Origin: a bacterium
Lineage (GTDB): Bacteria; Krumholzibacteriota; Krumholzibacteriia; LZORAL124-64-63
Length of the DNA stretch: 36,640 nt
NCBI GenBank assembly: GCA_003353795.1
Contig: PIVY01000030.1
Span: 1 to 36,640, forward strand
Direction: 5' to 3'
The notes below the pieces were generated by a model that worked only from the letters and a program-made list of their open reading frames with translations, did no database searches and had not been told where the DNA came from. The position numbers were made by a program, and so were the translations under genes. Shown here piece after piece: positions 9,129 through 17,133 of this stretch (positions are counted from its first letter, which is position 1; every line of letters begins with the position of its first letter).

Positions 9129-10499
9129 ATGGATCTCGGGGCCCTTATCTCTCGGCATGTCCTGTTCCCCCTGCACAGCCGCCGGGAAGGCAGCGATATT
9201 CCGCGGCTTCTACGCGAGCTCGAAGCCTCCCAGTGGTGGACCCCGTCTGCCCTCGCCGACCTCCAGCTCCAGCGCCTTCGCGCGTTGCTGGTGCATGCCG
9301 GCCACAACAGTCCCTACTGGCGCGACGTCTTCGCCGCTGCTGATCTCGATCCGGAACGCGTCCAGGATCTGACCGACCTGCGCCGACTGCCCACCCTGTC
9401 CAAACGGGACCTGCAGAAGAACCGGGAACGTATGCGGGCGCCCGGCCACCCGGACCGACTGCTTCCCGACAAGACCGGCGGCAGCACCGGCGAACCCGTC
9501 GAGTTCGATCTGAACGAGGGTCGGTTCCACTACCGCAAGGCCGTGGCGATCCGTCACGATCGCTGGGCCGGATGGGACCTCGGCCGAAAATCCGCCTATC
9601 TCTGGGGACACCGGCAAGACGTGGCGGCTCCCAAGAGCACGGTGGCGAAGCTCCGTGCAAGGCTGATGGACAGACACATCGTGCTCGACACTTCCAGCCT
9701 GTCGGTGGAAGCCTTCGAGGCCTTCCGGCAGCAGCTCCTCACGTTCGAGCCCGACGTCTACATCGGCTACGCCAACGCCGTCTTCCTCTATGCGCGGTTC
9801 CTCCAGGAGCGCGGTGGCCGGTACCACCACCCCCGCGGCGTGATCACCTCCGCCGAGTACCTCGCACCGGAGCAGCGAGCCGTGATCGAATCGGTCTTCG
9901 GCTGCCCCGTGTACGACCGCTACGGTTCCCGCGAGACCGGCCTCGTGGCTTCGGAGTGCGGCCACGGCGACGCCATGCACGTGGCTGACGAGAGCATCGT
10001 GGTGGAAATCCTCGGACCCGATGGCGAGCCGGCTGCGCCCGGCGAGCGCGGCCGCGTGGTGGTCACCGACCTCCTGAACCACGGCATGCCGCTCATCCGC
10101 TACGAGATCCGCGATGTCGCATCCCCCGTGACCGGCGCCTGCCCCTGCGGACGCGGGCTCTCACGGCTGCAGATGGCCGGCGGGCGAGTCACCGACTTCC
10201 TGCTCGCGCTCGACGGCCGTATCGTGTCCGGCGCCTCGCTGACCATCTACCTCATCGCCAATGCCCGCGGCGTCGCGCAGGCCCAGCTGGTCCAGGACAC
10301 CCGCGACGCCGTCACGGTCCGCGTGGTGCCCGGCGACGAGTACGAATCGAGCACCGCCGAGTGGATCCTCGGCGAGTTGCCGCGGTACTTCGGCGACGAC
10401 ATGAGGTTCTCGGTGGAAGAAGTGGCGGAGATCCCGCTGGCCGCCTCGGGCAAGCATCGGTTCAGCATCTCGAATTTCGACCCCACCGACCTGTTCTAG
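9129..10499 (+). CDS. CapK/PaaK-like adenylate-forming enzyme (copy 2)
   Basis: The frame opens at 9051, but the ATG at 9129 has AGGAG at 9119-9123 and aligns with the family start, giving 456 residues. The adenylate-binding loop TGGSTGEP is at residues 116-123, the same position as in copy 1. YGSRETG follows, then CPCGRGLSRL, a Cys-rich motif typical of PaaK-type proteins. The C-terminus ends in AASGKHRF with the putative catalytic Lys. It probably activates a carboxylic acid as an acyl-AMP (or CoA thioester) for glycan acylation; the substrate is unknown. It lies between the flippase gene (116 bp upstream) and the O-antigen ligase gene (36 bp downstream). Confidence 0.87.
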   Translation: MDLGALISRHVLFPLHSRREGSDIPRLLRELEASQWWTPSALADLQLQRLRALLVHAGHNSPYWRDVFAAADLDPERVQDLTDLRRLPTLSKRDLQKNRERMRAPGHPDRLLPDKTGGSTGEPVEFDLNEGRFHYRKAVAIRHDRWAGWDLGRKSAYLWGHRQDVAAPKSTVAKLRARLMDRHIVLDTSSLSVEAFEAFRQQLLTFEPDVYIGYANAVFLYARFLQERGGRYHHPRGVITSAEYLAPEQRAVIESVFGCPVYDRYGSRETGLVASECGHGDAMHVADESIVVEILGPDGEPAAPGERGRVVVTDLLNHGMPLIRYEIRDVASPVTGACPCGRGLSRLQMAGGRVTDFLLALDGRIVSGASLTIYLIANARGVAQAQLVQDTRDAVTVRVVPGDEYESSTAEWILGELPRYFGDDMRFSVEEVAEIPLAASGKHRFSISNFDPTDLF

Positions 10500-10535
10500 G
10501 TCGCAGCGAATCGCCGGCGTGAAAGGTCTCGACGG

Positions 10536-11945
10536 ATGAAGGTCGTCTCGCTCATCAAGCAGGTCTGGTCGCCGCGAAGATCCATCTTCCGGCCGCCGTT
10601 CGCTGCCGAGGAGCCGCCCAACTTCTTCTTCCTGACCGTTCTCTTCTTCATCGTCTCCTACTACACGCAGCTCGGCGTCCGTATCGAGGCCCTCGGCTCG
10701 ATACGCCACGAATTGGTGACGGGCATCGCGTTGATCGGCATGAGTATCATCAGCGTCGCCCAGGCTCCGCCGAACCTGGGTCAGGAACGCAATCTCCTGG
10801 TGGCCATGGCGATCTACATCCTGGTCCACCTGATCATGATTCCGCTGGCGGTGAACGTGGACATCGCCCAGAAAGCCTTCCAGGACAACATCAGCAAGAA
10901 CATGATGATGTGTCTCTTTCTGGCGGCACTCATCCGCAGTCCGCGCCACCTGCTGGGCGTCACGGCTTCGTTCGTATTCTCCATGTTCTGGATCTACCAG
11001 GAAGCCGTTCGCGGACTCATATCCGGCAGCCTGGTCTGGCGCAACCAGGGCATCCCGCGGCTGCATGGCTCGGTGCCGAGGTACGGCCACTCCAACGGTC
11101 TCAGCCTCGCGGCCTGCATGGGAGTGCCGTTCATCTTCTACATGCTGCCGCCCACACGCCGCTTCTTCCTCATCGCCGCCTTCCTGGCTGGAACCGCGGT
11201 GCTGGCCGGCCTGTGCATCGTCAATACGGGATCGCGCGCCGGCTACATCGGCATCATCGCGTTGATCCCCTACTGGATCTTCGACGGCCCCGGCAAGGGG
11301 AAGCGTCTGGGGATCGCCGCCATCGGGGCTGCCGCGATCCTACCCATGATTCCGGACGACTACTCCGGACGCTTCGAGAGCATCTCCGGCGAGGAGGTCT
11401 CCGGGCATTCGCGAGAGGCCAGGATCGAGATCCTCGAGGACGCCTGGGAGGTCTTCAAACGCTACCCGGCCGGAACCGGAATCGGCGGATTTCCCATCGT
11501 GCGCCAGCGGATGTTCGGACAGGACCAAGACACCCACAATCTCTACGCGCAGATCGGCACCCATCTCGGCGTGCAGGGATTGATCGCGTTCACGGTGTTC
11601 ATCGTGGCGATCTTCCAGTCCCTCAATCGCTCGCTGGCCAACTTGGCGAAAGTCCGCAAGCGACTGGCGCGCGCCCTGACCAGGAAGGATTTGCCCACGA
11701 GGCAGGCGACGGCGTTCTACGCCTACGAGGTCGACCTCGTACGGGCATTGATCCGCGCGTTCAAGATGCTGGTGTACTTCCTGCTGGTCAACGGCCTCTT
11801 CGCCCACACGGCGTTCCACGACATCTGGTGGTTCCTGGCCGGCATCACCCTGGCCAGCGGCGGCATCACGTCAGCCATGGCGCAGCGCGCCGCTCGCGTC
11901 GACGCGTATCTCGAGCAGCCGCAGGACGTCGAGATCGTCGGCTAG
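10536..11945 (+). CDS. O-antigen ligase/polymerase family membrane protein (Wzy_C-like)
   Basis: The 469-residue protein has around 10-12 predicted membrane spans and a long periplasmic loop. The diagnostic region is GTGIGGFPIV followed by DTHNLYAQIGTHLGVQGL, matching the Wzy_C/WaaL His-Asn motif before a membrane helix. Such proteins join oligosaccharide repeats to each other or to a carrier at the periplasmic face. With the flippase two genes upstream it completes a plausible Wzx/Wzy pair. Its TAG stop overlaps by 4 bp the stop of the convergent sulfotransferase gene, so the two transcripts must overlap at their 3' ends. Polymerase and ligase roles cannot be told apart from sequence. Confidence 0.85.
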   Translation: MKVVSLIKQVWSPRRSIFRPPFAAEEPPNFFFLTVLFFIVSYYTQLGVRIEALGSIRHELVTGIALIGMSIISVAQAPPNLGQERNLLVAMAIYILVHLIMIPLAVNVDIAQKAFQDNISKNMMMCLFLAALIRSPRHLLGVTASFVFSMFWIYQEAVRGLISGSLVWRNQGIPRLHGSVPRYGHSNGLSLAACMGVPFIFYMLPPTRRFFLIAAFLAGTAVLAGLCIVNTGSRAGYIGIIALIPYWIFDGPGKGKRLGIAAIGAAAILPMIPDDYSGRFESISGEEVSGHSREARIEILEDAWEVFKRYPAGTGIGGFPIVRQRMFGQDQDTHNLYAQIGTHLGVQGLIAFTVFIVAIFQSLNRSLANLAKVRKRLARALTRKDLPTRQATAFYAYEVDLVRALIRAFKMLVYFLLVNGLFAHTAFHDIWWFLAGITLASGGITSAMAQRAARVDAYLEQPQDVEIVG

Positions 11946-12760
11946 ATCTTCGTCAGGTGGGGAAGCTCCGGAACCTCGATGCCCGCCGCCCGGCAGCGCT
12001 CGACGTACTGCTGGATGCGCTCGAGACAGTACTCCTCGGGTACGTTCTTACCGGTCTTGACCTTCTCGTGCGTCCGCGCCCAGACCGCCTTGCCGACGGC
12101 CTCCTCGGTGGCCTCGCTCGGCTCGATCTCGAGCTTCTCGAACATCCAGCGCACGCGGTCCATGTCGTTGAGCTCTTCCAGACGCGCCTCGACCACCGCC
12201 ACCTCGGGATGCTGGCGCATGAAGCGCTGCGCGCGCCCCTCGACATCGATGAGATACCAGATGCACCAGTCGACCGCGTCGAGTTCCTTGCGCGAACCGG
12301 GCGCCCTGACGGCGGTGCCCGGATTGTTGGGTTCGCCGCACCAGTAGACCGTGAACGGATGGGTGTCGGTGAACCAGCCCAGGTCGATCCAGCTCTTCAG
12401 CACCTTGGGCAGGTAGCGTCGCAGCAGGACCACGTGCACCACCGGAAAATGCTTCAGCGCGGCGTCGTAGAACGAGAGGATGAACTGGAAGTTCGTCTCG
12501 GCGTAGATCTGGCTGTCCGGCTGGCCTTGCATGGACCGCTTGATCGCTTTGATCTTGCGCAGCTTCTGAATGTGGACCGGTAGCGTCAGCAGCCGCTGCC
12601 ACGGGGAGAGGTCGTCGGAAGGAAACCACTTCACGTAGCGGCCGGCCATGTCCGGATCCGCCTCGTGGTAGGCGGTGATGTCGGGCACCGTATCGAGCAG
12701 GCGGTACAGGTAGCGGGAACCGGATCGCCCGGAGTTGATCGAGAAAATGGTGCGGCGCAT
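11942..12760 (-). CDS. Sulfotransferase family protein (copy 2)
   Basis: The chosen ATG at 12760 is preceded by GGGAG and puts the P-loop right at the N-terminus, as in this family; a longer frame to 12835 lacks such support. The 272-residue product begins MRRTIFSINSGRSGSRYLYR, a PAPS 5'-phosphosulfate-binding loop. It carries VVLLRRYLPKVLKSW, the equivalent of the 3'-phosphate-binding motif with its Arg and Ser. It should transfer sulfate from PAPS in the cytoplasm, presumably to a sugar of this locus. It is only distantly similar to the sulfotransferase at 3360 and lacks the FnIII-like extension. No PAPS-synthesis genes (cysC/cysN/cysD) are in the window. Confidence 0.75.
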   Translation of the reverse strand: MRRTIFSINSGRSGSRYLYRLLDTVPDITAYHEADPDMAGRYVKWFPSDDLSPWQRLLTLPVHIQKLRKIKAIKRSMQGQPDSQIYAETNFQFILSFYDAALKHFPVVHVVLLRRYLPKVLKSWIDLGWFTDTHPFTVYWCGEPNNPGTAVRAPGSRKELDAVDWCIWYLIDVEGRAQRFMRQHPEVAVVEARLEELNDMDRVRWMFEKLEIEPSEATEEAVGKAVWARTHEKVKTGKNVPEEYCLERIQQYVERCRAAGIEVPELPHLTKI

Positions 12761-12959
12761 GGTCTCTCCCAGGTGGGACCGTCGAATGTCATGGAATCGA
12801 GCGCCCATACTATCATAAAAGGTCGTGGACGCCACTGTACGGTGCAGCTTCGGCCAACGGTGTCAACGCCGCCTCTTGCGAATGTGAGACAATGCCCCCA
12901 TCATCCCGTGAGCGCTGACCCGCGAACACGAACCCGCACTCCCGAGGGCGAGCCAGTCG

Positions 12960-13973
12960 ATGAACGACACACCAGCACGGACCAACGACGGTCACGAATC
13001 CGATCTTCCGTCGGTCGCCATCGTGATCCCCACCTACAACGAGGAAGGCAACATCAAGCGTTGCCTCGACAGCCTCGCCGGCCTGGACTACCCCGCGTCC
13101 CGGTTCGAGGTCGTGGTGGTGGACAACGGATCGACCGACGAGACCGTCCGCATCGTGAACGAATGCGGCGTGCGCGTGGTCTCCGAACCGGCGGCGCGTG
13201 TGGGTGGCGTGCGCAACCGCGGCGTGGCCGAGACGACCAGCGATCTGCTGGCATTCATCGACGCCGACTGCGAGGCCCTGCCGACGTGGCTGAGCGGCGC
13301 GGCCGAGGAATTCCGTTCCCACCCGGAGACCGGCGCCGTGGGCGGCAACTACCTCGTCTACGAGAGCGCGACCTGGATCGAGCGCGTCTGGGCGGTGCGG
13401 CCGGTGAAGGGGCGCGAGCCCGTACCTTACCTGGCGGCCGGCAACCTGATCATCTCGCGCCAGTTGTTCGACCGGGTCGGCGGCTTCGAGGCCGCGTTGA
13501 ACGCCGGCGAGGACGAGGAACTGGGACGGCGCATCCGCGAAACCGACATGGCCATCGTCAAGCGACCCGAATGCGGCGTCTACCACCTAGGGTACCCGCG
13601 ATCGCTGACAGAAGTCTACCGGCGAGAGCGCTGGCACGGCTCGAGCCAGCTCGATTCCGCGAGCAGCCTCCTCGACAAGACCGTGATCTCGGTCCACCTG
13701 TTCGTGCTCGGATTGCTCGCTCTTCCACCGGCGGCGCTGGTGGCACGAACCACGCCGTGGCCGCTGCTCGGGGCCCTGGCTCTCGTTCTAGGACTGCCGT
13801 TCCTGGCCGGCCTGCGACGCTGGCGCAAGGAGAGCGCCAACGTGGCGCCGATCTCGCGGATCCTGCCGCTCTGGATCGTATTCGGCGCGTATTACGTCGG
13901 CCGCACGGTCGGACTCGCGCTGAATTATCGGGCCCGGCTGTTCCACGTCGACGAGAAGACCAACAAGAAGTAG
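12960..13973 (+). CDS. Family 2 glycosyltransferase with C-terminal membrane segments
   Basis: The 337-residue protein is a GT-A inverting enzyme. The nucleotide-binding start VAIVIPTYNEEGNI is at residues ~19-32, VVVVDNGSTDET follows, the DxD-type motif is FIDADCEAL, and the acceptor-side acidic motif is NAGEDEELGRRI. The last ~110 residues hold about three hydrophobic helices (around VHLFVLGLLALPPAA, LALVLGLPFLAGL, LWIVFGAYYVG) that anchor it to the inner membrane. It likely extends the lipid-linked oligosaccharide. It is divergent from the sulfotransferase gene across 199 bp and convergent with the ATP-grasp gene, with a 9-bp gap. Confidence 0.88.
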   Translation: MNDTPARTNDGHESDLPSVAIVIPTYNEEGNIKRCLDSLAGLDYPASRFEVVVVDNGSTDETVRIVNECGVRVVSEPAARVGGVRNRGVAETTSDLLAFIDADCEALPTWLSGAAEEFRSHPETGAVGGNYLVYESATWIERVWAVRPVKGREPVPYLAAGNLIISRQLFDRVGGFEAALNAGEDEELGRRIRETDMAIVKRPECGVYHLGYPRSLTEVYRRERWHGSSQLDSASSLLDKTVISVHLFVLGLLALPPAALVARTTPWPLLGALALVLGLPFLAGLRRWRKESANVAPISRILPLWIVFGAYYVGRTVGLALNYRARLFHVDEKTNKK

Positions 13974-13982
13974 AACAGCCGA

Positions 13983-15170
13983 TCAGCCCGCTGCGTCATC
14001 GGTCAGCAGATTCCTGGCACGCGCGACGTCATCGGCGAGATGCCGAGCCATGCTGTGGGTCAGCAATCCGTGGCGGTCGAACTCCACGAGAACCATGGGA
14101 TCCTTCAGCAGCGGTCCGGAGGTCTGTTCCTGGAGCACGAGGTCAGGGCTTTCGTTGATCTCGATGAGCATCGGGCCGTCAGGGGTGACGGCGACGTCGA
14201 GCCCGAGCATCCGGTAGAACGGAAACTCGGCCTGGACCCGCTCGGCAAACGCCACGGCGTCCTGCCAGCACGGAACCGCCACCTCGCCGAACTCGACTCC
14301 GGACGTCGGGTGTACCGGAACAGCCTGGCCTCGCTTGTTGAGGCCCCGCGACTGCAAACCGCCCGTGGCGAGATCGACCCCCACGGCTACCCCTCCGGCG
14401 CTCCAGTTGTCGATCACGCTGTCCCCCACGCCGAATCGCACGAAGGCCGAGAGCAGCCGCGAGCGGCCGTCGCGGGTCAGGAAGGTCAGCATGCGCAGAG
14501 TGTTGAGCGAGCGATCGTTGATCCGGGCGAGGTCCGAGTGGTTGCGAACGACTTCCTGCACGATGGACGTCTCCAGGACCTTTACCGGCTCGGTGATCAG
14601 GCGCCCCTGGCCGTCGAGGATCCGCGTCGTTCCGTCCTCGAGTTCGATCTTGTAGATCGAACGTCCGGCGGCGCCGAGGACGGGCTTGACGATCAGTTCA
14701 TCCGCCGCCACGGCGCTCCGGTCCATGCCGGCCACGAAATCCTGGACGGCCTGTCCGGCCGCGATATAGCCGTGGCAGCGGGGTCCGGGGATTCCCATGG
14801 CGTCGGTCACGATCTGCGCCACCTGCTTGTCGGCGAACATCGTCCCGTAGCCGGGTCTCTGGACTTCCCGGGAAAGCCGCGCGCGCTGGAACGGGTTGTA
14901 GCCGGATCCGAAGTACAGACGCCAATCCCCGCGCGGCACCTCCCACAGGCGGCACTTGCCGTAATTGTCCGGGTAGTAGCCGAGCTGGAAGAAGATGTGG
15001 AGCATGTCCGCCGCGATCGCGAGGCCCGACCGAGGGCACTCTCGGCGGTCCACGGTCGCCACCATGCAGTAAGGCAGTGCCAGGAATCGCAGGATCTGTC
15101 GAATCCAGGGCGTGATGCCGCGCATCAACGACCCCACGGCGTGCCGGGTGCGTGCAACCATTTCCTCCAT
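13983..15170 (-). CDS. Sugar-transfer-associated ATP-grasp protein
   Basis: A longer frame to 15245 exists, but the ATG at 15170 has GGAG six bases upstream, giving 395 residues. The C-terminal two-thirds is an ATP-grasp ligase fold: IVKPVLGAAGRSIYKIE for nucleotide binding, DNWSAGGVAVGVDLATGGL, and the metal-binding end LGLDVAVTPDGPMLIEINES with the ExN motif. This matches the family Pfam names sugar-transfer-associated ATP-grasp, found in capsule loci. It presumably forms an amide or peptide-like bond between a carboxylate and an amine on the polymer or a precursor. Together with the AsnB-like enzyme and two CapKs, this locus has four carboxylate-activating enzymes. Substrate unknown. Confidence 0.82.
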   Translation of the reverse strand: MEEMVARTRHAVGSLMRGITPWIRQILRFLALPYCMVATVDRRECPRSGLAIAADMLHIFFQLGYYPDNYGKCRLWEVPRGDWRLYFGSGYNPFQRARLSREVQRPGYGTMFADKQVAQIVTDAMGIPGPRCHGYIAAGQAVQDFVAGMDRSAVAADELIVKPVLGAAGRSIYKIELEDGTTRILDGQGRLITEPVKVLETSIVQEVVRNHSDLARINDRSLNTLRMLTFLTRDGRSRLLSAFVRFGVGDSVIDNWSAGGVAVGVDLATGGLQSRGLNKRGQAVPVHPTSGVEFGEVAVPCWQDAVAFAERVQAEFPFYRMLGLDVAVTPDGPMLIEINESPDLVLQEQTSGPLLKDPMVLVEFDRHGLLTHSMARHLADDVARARNLLTDDAAG

Positions 15171-15763
15171 CAATTGCTCCTGCGCATCTCGATCTCCCCA
15201 GGGTTCGGCGCCTGCGAACCTGCGGGTCCGTCGCAGACGATGCACTACGGTAGGCTACACCCGGTCGCTCAGCAACGGCTTACTCGCCGCGACGACCACG
15301 GTCCACATCTCCCGCCGGTCGGGCAGCAACTCGTCCGCACGCCGTTCATGATTCTCAATTGCGGAACTGTTGCCCCAGTGGCGGGTACGAGGAGGTCGAT
15401 TCACCGCACTCCGCAATGGCGGTTTCCCACGCTGCCCGATTCCAGGAGGGGCTGAGGCCAGTATCGGTCCCTCGAGGCAACCGGGGGACGTTCGAGTCGG
15501 CCATCGGCAGCCACCGACAGTCATTGCAACATGTTGTATCAAAATAATTTAAATACACCTGACCGGGCTGCGCCGCAGCAGGACATCGACGCCCCGGAGC
15601 ACGGCACACTTCCTGCACGGGCCTGCCCAGGCCGTAACCGGGACCTGAGATCCCGTTGCTAGGGCCGAAAAAGTCGGATTTCCTGGACTGGCGCCTTTCA
15701 CTTCGCTACTAATGCCTCTGGGAAGACATCCCGAACCTGGTTCGAAAATAGGGTGGGTATACC
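15171..15763 (+). other. Long intergenic region, possible promoter and structured leader
   Basis: No convincing gene lies in these 593 bp. An AT-rich island at 15521-15556, unlike its surroundings, includes a perfect 10-bp palindrome CAACATGTTG at 15527-15536 and could hold a promoter for the secreted-protein gene at 15764. The roughly 200 bp after it contain several short hairpins, for example CGGGA/TCCCG around 15640-15655 and CCGA/TCGG around 15665-15678. These may form a leader RNA. I checked for the cyclic-di-GMP riboswitch core and tRNA-like T-arms and saw neither. Confidence 0.4.
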
Positions 15764-16966
15764 ATGGCCTGGAAGCTCTCCATCGCATCGACCGTCGCGG
15801 TCGCTGTCGTCCTGCTCTTCCTGAGTCCTCTTGCAGCTGTCGCTCAGTCCATCTCCGGACATACGGGCACGCCGGCTCATGGCTCGACGATGACCGTCTT
15901 CGGCAATGGATTCGGCCAGCGTGACGCAGACCCCGAGTCGTTCTTCGAGACCTGGGACTGGGGCACCGCCGAGTCCTCTGTCGACACCCTCAGTTCTCCC
16001 TGGTCGACCATGGGAGCAGACACCGACCCGGCCCGGTTCTCCGACGAACAGCGGCGAGGCGTCGCGGCGGGCAACAACCTCCGCATCCTCCTGCCCGACC
16101 GGATCACCGGCTCCTCGCTGAACGATATGGTCTACCGGTCGGACTTCGAGGTCCATCCCGGCGACAAGGTCTACGTCTCGAACTTCTTCTGGTCCACCTA
16201 CAACGGCGCGAGGGAATTCGGCAACGGCTGCCCGCAGCAGTGGAAGCTCTGGAACTGGGCGACCCACGCCGGGCAGATCCTCGACCAGCCGTACACCGGC
16301 ATCTCCTGGAATGCGTCCGGTGTCGACGGACCGCCCGACGGCGACCCCAACGTCTGGGTCGTCCATACCTGCGCCCCCGGCACCGCAGGCGAGACCAAGC
16401 ATTCCTGGGGCGTGCAGCCCCCCATGCGCACCTGGTGGCAGGTCGAGATCGAATATCAGGTCGCCTCCGGCCAGGGAGCAGAAGACGGATACCTTCGCGT
16501 CTGGTTCGACGGCGAACTGGCCGGTGAAACGGCGACCGCCTCCTGGTGTCGCGACGACCTCAACGACCGGATCGTGAACGACGGGTTCGTCTACAACACC
16601 ACCGTGCTGCGTAACTACATCCAGTGGTCGCAGTGCGATTCGCGGCCAGATACCATCCGCCACGACAACACGGTCTACCAGATCGGAACCTGGGCCCGGG
16701 TGGCCATCGGCGACGCGTCCACCTGGGCGGCCTGTTCCATGCGCGAGTACCAGCCGATCGCGGCCTGGGACAACGGGCAGATCTCCTTCACCGTCAATCA
16801 GGGCGGCTTCGACAACGGCGATCGGGCCTGGATCTACGTCATCGACGACGACGGCGACCGCTCCGGCGGCCGCGAGATCACCTTCGACGGCGAGGGCGGC
16901 GGCGGCGACGACGGCATACCGGGACAGCCCACGCCGCCGGTCCTCACGGACGCCACCGACACCTGA
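15764..16966 (+). CDS. Secreted protein of unknown function, lectin/lyase-like beta fold suspected
   Basis: The 400-residue product has a clear signal peptide: MAWK, a hydrophobic core, then LAAVAQS with cleavage near residues 28-29. The next residues, ISGHTGTPAHGSTMTVFGNG, resemble an IPT/TIG-type opening strand. The rest is rich in Trp and aromatic residues, with well-placed Cys pairs. Its late motif RHDNTVYQIGTWARVAIGD and the ending GDRAWIYVIDDDGDRSGG suggest a concanavalin-A-like jelly roll, as in glycan-binding or polysaccharide-lyase-like proteins; that is inference. A Gly/Asp-rich tail (GGGGDDGIPGQP) ends the protein. Sitting between the glycan locus and the ABC exporter, it may bind or trim the polymer. 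It is isolated by its own terminator. Confidence 0.75.
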   Translation: MAWKLSIASTVAVAVVLLFLSPLAAVAQSISGHTGTPAHGSTMTVFGNGFGQRDADPESFFETWDWGTAESSVDTLSSPWSTMGADTDPARFSDEQRRGVAAGNNLRILLPDRITGSSLNDMVYRSDFEVHPGDKVYVSNFFWSTYNGAREFGNGCPQQWKLWNWATHAGQILDQPYTGISWNASGVDGPPDGDPNVWVVHTCAPGTAGETKHSWGVQPPMRTWWQVEIEYQVASGQGAEDGYLRVWFDGELAGETATASWCRDDLNDRIVNDGFVYNTTVLRNYIQWSQCDSRPDTIRHDNTVYQIGTWARVAIGDASTWAACSMREYQPIAAWDNGQISFTVNQGGFDNGDRAWIYVIDDDGDRSGGREITFDGEGGGGDDGIPGQPTPPVLTDATDT

Positions 16967-17007
16967 TCGTCAAGAGTCGAGGATCTCCCCGATCCCCCGA
17001 TGCATTC

Positions 17008-17043
17008 ACGGCGCGTCCCGCTCTCACCAGCGGGACGCGCCGT
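17008..17043 (+). terminator. Strong hairpin terminator after the secreted-protein gene
   Basis: A perfect 15-bp stem (17008-17022 with 17029-17043) has a 6-nt loop and is followed by TTCC with little further T. It lies 41 bp after the stop of the secreted-protein gene and separates it from the exporter gene. Confidence 0.85.
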
Positions 17044-17058
17044 TTCCGGCAGTGCTTC

Positions 17059-17087
17059 TTGACCTCGCCAGCCTCCCCGTCTAGCGT
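17059..17087 (+). promoter_or_regulatory. Candidate sigma70-type promoter for the ABC exporter
   Basis: TTGACC at 17059-17064 is followed after exactly 17 bp by TAGCGT at 17082-17087, 47 bp before the exporter's GTG start and just after a strong terminator. The -10 match is modest. Confidence 0.35.
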
Positions 17088-17133
17088 GAGGCATTCCGGC
17101 CGACCATCATACCAGCCGCGACGGGGCGAGACT

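Noticed and set aside
15700-15763. tRNA-like GGTTCGAA and riboswitch-like hairpins
   Set aside because: No acceptor stem or anticodon arm can be drawn around it, and no known riboswitch core was recognised.
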